Shown piece by piece: positions 6,331 to 8,387 of a DNA stretch of 8,387 bases. This DNA comes from Gammaproteobacteria bacterium (GTDB taxonomy: Bacteria > Pseudomonadota > Gammaproteobacteria > Arenicellales > Arenicellaceae). A program made the translations under genes and the position numbers. Each line of letters opens with the position of its first letter. Positions within the stretch are counted from its first letter, which is position 1. The DNA lies in contig JAUHZM010000126.1 of NCBI GenBank assembly GCA_030426005.1, positions 1 through 8,387 on the forward strand, read 5' to 3'. The notes below the pieces were generated by a model. That model had not been told where the DNA came from. It saw only the letters and a program-made list of their open reading frames with translations, and made no database searches.

Positions 6331-7368
6331 TTACGGTGTTGGTTTCGTAAAACGAAGTGATTTGTCGATGACCCGGTGCTCAATCAGTGATTTCAAATGA
6401 GCAAGACGATTGAAGCGTCTGCCTTCAAAATCTTCAACCGCGACAGGCACTTGGCTTAATGCTACAAGCAACTCTTGAATCCCAGCCGCCAGATTCCAGC
6501 GTGGTTGGTAGGCAGGAACGCGTTGCACGAGCTTGTCACAATTGACCCGATAATTCCGGGTATCCGTAAACGCCTCATTCAGAACGTGGAGTTCTGCGCC
6601 TGGTATCGCATCTCGCACCAGCTTTGCGACCTCAATGATCTGATAGTTCTCTGTGCTTAGGCCCACGTTAAACGCTTCCCCAGCCACCTGCGCAGAAGGC
6701 GCCTCCAACGTGGCGACATACGCGCGTGCCACGTCGCTGACATGCACCAACGGACGCCAGGCACGGCCATCGCTTTTTAACACCACTTGATTACTGGCCA
6801 ACGCGTACGCCACCAGATTATTGACTACCAAATCAAAACGGATCCGCGGTGCCACGCCATACACGGTACCCGCGCGCAAATTACATGGCTCAAAACTTGC
6901 CGATGCAAATTCGCACACCGCGGTTTCGGCACCAACCTTAGAGTGTCCGTAGGCAGTTTGCGGATTAAATTCTGCCTGCTCATCCAGCAGTTCACCAGAA
7001 CCAGCGCCATAATTGCTGCACGAAGAAGCAAATAAAAAGCGCCGCACGCCCGCTTGCTTGGCTAGCTCCGCCAGTCGTATCGATGCGGTTTGATTGATCT
7101 CTATCGTTAGCGCCGGATCAAAGTTACCCAAGGGGTCGTTCGAAAGTCCGGCAAGGTGAATCACGGCTTCGTAAGGTTCAAGATCAAGCAAAGTCAGATC
7201 ACGCACGTCTTTCGCCAAATTTTGGCCACGCCAGCTTGCTTCCGGCATGTAAACACAATCAGCAAAGAAGTTAACGTCGCAGCCGTCGACCTCGTGACCG
7301 GCGGCCTCCAGCATCGGCACGAGCACACCACCGATGTAGCCCAAGTGCCCGGTTACTAGGACCTTCAT
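6331..7368 (-). CDS. Extended SDR sugar-nucleotide epimerase/dehydratase (345 aa)
   Basis: An NAD(P)-dependent extended short-chain dehydrogenase acting on a sugar nucleotide in the cytoplasm. The Rossmann motif is G7-H-L-G10-Y-I-G13, followed by H-L-A-G-L-S-N-D-P-L-G-N at 71-82, S-S-C-S-N-Y-G at 115-121 (catalytic Ser region) and the catalytic Y140-G-H-S-K144. L-R-A-G-T-V-Y-G (164-171) and W-R-P-L-V-H-V-S-D (204-212) belong to the substrate domain. The end, F-E-G-R-R-F-N-R-L-A-H-L-K (314-326), matches a subgroup I recall next to sugar C-methyltransferases and RfbF-like genes in surface-glycan clusters. Whether it epimerises, dehydrates or reduces is not clear. The start ATG at 7368 overlaps the upstream stop (ATGA), with GGGA about 8 bases before it. 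It is the last gene of the minus-strand sugar operon. Confidence 0.87.
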   Translation of the reverse strand: MKVLVTGHLGYIGGVLVPMLEAAGHEVDGCDVNFFADCVYMPEASWRGQNLAKDVRDLTLLDLEPYEAVIHLAGLSNDPLGNFDPALTIEINQTASIRLAELAKQAGVRRFLFASSCSNYGAGSGELLDEQAEFNPQTAYGHSKVGAETAVCEFASASFEPCNLRAGTVYGVAPRIRFDLVVNNLVAYALASNQVVLKSDGRAWRPLVHVSDVARAYVATLEAPSAQVAGEAFNVGLSTENYQIIEVAKLVRDAIPGAELHVLNEAFTDTRNYRVNCDKLVQRVPAYQPRWNLAAGIQELLVALSQVPVAVEDFEGRRFNRLAHLKSLIEHRVIDKSLRFTKPTP

Positions 7369-8108
7369 TGTCCAATTCCCGTTGCTGTTTGCTCGTTAGT
7401 CGCCAGTGGCCAAAACGCGTTTCCCTGTTCGATAAGTTGATTGAGGTAGTGCCACTCCGTTTGCATGTCCATACATTGCCACTCACCATCATGACGATAA
7501 GCATGCAACGCCCCGCGCTCACTTATGGGTGTGAGCACATCATGTTCCCAGGAGCTTTCGGCACCTGAAATCAGTTGTAGCACCTCAGGGTTAACCACAA
7601 AATAACCTCCGCTCACCCAATGATCAGACTGCCGTTGCTTTTCCGCATAGTGCGTCACCTTATTGCCAGTGAGTTGCAAAGCGCCAAACCGCTGAGGGGG
7701 ATGCACTGCCGCTAGTGTAAGCATGGCAGAGTCGGCCAGGTGTTGTGCACACATAGCGGTAAAGTCGATATTCGAAACTGCATCGCTCCAACAGAGCAAA
7801 AAGGGCTGGCCGCCGATCTGCTCTCGCATGGCAAGTACACGACCTGCGGTATTCGTGTCCAGACCAGTATCGACCAGTTGCAGTGCTAAGCCGTGCCGCT
7901 CCTGATCAAACCCCTGCCGCGCCAACTCGTCAATCTTATAACCGCCCGCGATGCTGACGCGTCTAACCCCGCTTTGGGCTAAATGCACCAAAATATGATC
8001 GAGTAGAAATGCCCCGCCGATTTTCATTAGCGTTTTGGGTTGCTCCTCAGTGCTACCTAGCATGCGTGTGCCACGACCGCCCGCAAGGATGCATGCATGC
8101 TCAATCAA
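7365..8108 (-). CDS. RfbF-like sugar-1-phosphate nucleotidyltransferase (247 aa)
   Basis: Activates a sugar-1-phosphate with a nucleotide; the closest resemblance I see is to glucose-1-phosphate cytidylyltransferase (RfbF, about 257 aa), so CDP-glucose is a reasonable but unproven product. Visible motifs are L-A-G-G-R-G-T-R (8-15), P-K-T-L-M-K-I-G-G (24-32), D-T-G-L-D-T-N-T-A-G-R (80-90), S-D-A-V-S-N-I-D (108-115), W-V-S-G-G-Y-F-V-V-N-P-E-V-L (164-177) and W-Q-C-M-D (210-214). The block at 108-115 differs from the usual G-D-G-V-x-D, keeping the Asp but changing the flanking Gly residues. The start is a TTG at 8108, supported by GGAG (complement of 8118-8121) 9 bases upstream and by the normal distance to the L-A-G-G motif. 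It overlaps the YhhN gene's stop (TTGA) and the SDR gene's start (ATGA), so the three are likely translated together. Confidence 0.85.
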   Translation of the reverse strand: MIEHACILAGGRGTRMLGSTEEQPKTLMKIGGAFLLDHILVHLAQSGVRRVSIAGGYKIDELARQGFDQERHGLALQLVDTGLDTNTAGRVLAMREQIGGQPFLLCWSDAVSNIDFTAMCAQHLADSAMLTLAAVHPPQRFGALQLTGNKVTHYAEKQRQSDHWVSGGYFVVNPEVLQLISGAESSWEHDVLTPISERGALHAYRHDGEWQCMDMQTEWHYLNQLIEQGNAFWPLATNEQTATGIGQ

Positions 8109-8387
8109 ACTTTTGTGCTCCGTCGTGCTTTCGCTTCACTTAATAAAGCAGGCACGTAATACGCGAGTAAGGTCATAGCCAACCAGTACAGGCCCAGGAT
8201 CACCAAAGTCGACCACCACACCGGTTGTAAAAATTTGTTGTACGCAATGACCGAATCCGAAACGGCAAACACGATGGCCCCCAAAGCCACATACCGTGCC
8301 ACGCTGGCACCTGAGTACAAGGCCATTCCAACCGCTAACACCACCATCGTTATGATGGTACTCAGGTAAACCGCAACCGGTACCATT
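8105..8387 (-). CDS. YhhN-family membrane protein (lysoplasmalogenase-like), C-terminal part
   Basis: The last 93 codons of a gene entering from the right edge; the family is usually about 210 to 240 aa, so over half is missing. The part seen is strongly hydrophobic, with about three membrane segments (roughly residues 3-25, 31-45 and 58-80 of the fragment) and a basic cytosolic-looking tail. The motif F-A-V-S-D-S-V-I-A-Y-N-K-F (about 39-51) matches the conserved S-D-x-x-x-A-x-x-K-F block of YhhN/TMEM86. Characterised members hydrolyse the vinyl-ether bond of lysoplasmalogen; most bacterial members are untested. An ATG at 8386 is in frame but is probably internal, since the family is longer. 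It overlaps the nucleotidyltransferase start by 4 bases, an unexpected pairing with sugar genes. Confidence 0.78.
   Translation of the reverse strand, partial: MVPVAVYLSTIITMVVLAVGMALYSGASVARYVALGAIVFAVSDSVIAYNKFLQPVWWSTLVILGLYWLAMTLLAYYVPALLSEAKARRSTKV
8118..8121 (-). promoter_or_regulatory. Ribosome binding site deciding the TTG start of the nucleotidyltransferase
   Basis: GGAG on the minus strand, 9 bases before the TTG at 8108 and inside the end of the YhhN gene. It supports this rare start codon, since no in-frame ATG occurs before the nucleotide-binding motif. Confidence 0.65.

Noticed and set aside
1..8387. CRISPR array, tRNA, rRNA, insertion sequence or long repeats
   Set aside because: I saw no regularly spaced repeats, no cloverleaf-like gene, no transposase and no terminal inverted repeats when reading both strands; short or degenerate elements could still be missed by eye.

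Overview
The window looks like a chromosomal segment from a proteobacterium, most likely a free-living or marine gammaproteobacterium. This rests on gene style only: Gram-negative type surface-sugar enzymes, a Tat signal, a YhhN membrane protein and GGAG/GAGG ribosome sites. There is no rRNA, tRNA or taxonomic marker gene, so the placement is tentative. Nearly all of the window is coding and no broken gene was seen.

Left part (1-1694, minus strand, read right to left). A compact run of small genes encodes: a 139-aa protein with six cysteines (1694-1275), an 83-aa Tat-signal mini-protein (1252-1001), a 137-aa paralogue of the first protein (964-551), and a 97-aa protein with a zinc-knuckle-like cysteine cluster (509-216). 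After a 135-base gap comes the first 26 codons of a further gene that leaves the window (80-1). I cannot name a family for the first three. This is the most likely place for an undescribed system: two paralogous Cys-rich proteins without signal peptides, with an exported mini-protein encoded between them.

Middle (1695-1893). A 199-base divergent intergenic region separates the small-gene run from the next operon and must hold promoters for both directions, although no strong promoter is visible.

Centre (1894-6323, plus strand). Four tightly packed, overlapping genes encode a GT-B (family 4-like) glycosyltransferase, a GT-A (family 2) glycosyltransferase, and two related SAM-dependent methyltransferases of the zinc-binding sugar C-methyltransferase type (TylC3/TcaB9 style). 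Start codons are partly non-standard (GTG, TTG) and adjacent genes overlap by 1 to 17 bases, so translation is probably coupled.

Right (6331-8387, minus strand). Three genes read towards the centre: the C-terminal part of a YhhN (lysoplasmalogenase-like) membrane protein, an RfbF-like sugar-1-phosphate nucleotidyltransferase, and an extended SDR sugar epimerase/dehydratase. These also overlap by 4 bases each. The two sugar operons converge with only 7 bases between their stop codons.

Taken together, the centre and right operons plausibly make and transfer a modified, perhaps C-methylated (branched), sugar for a surface glycan. The nucleotidyltransferase activates the sugar, the SDR and methyltransferases modify it, and the two glycosyltransferases attach it. 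The exact sugar cannot be read from the window, and no 4,6-dehydratase, aminotransferase, flippase or polymerase is present.
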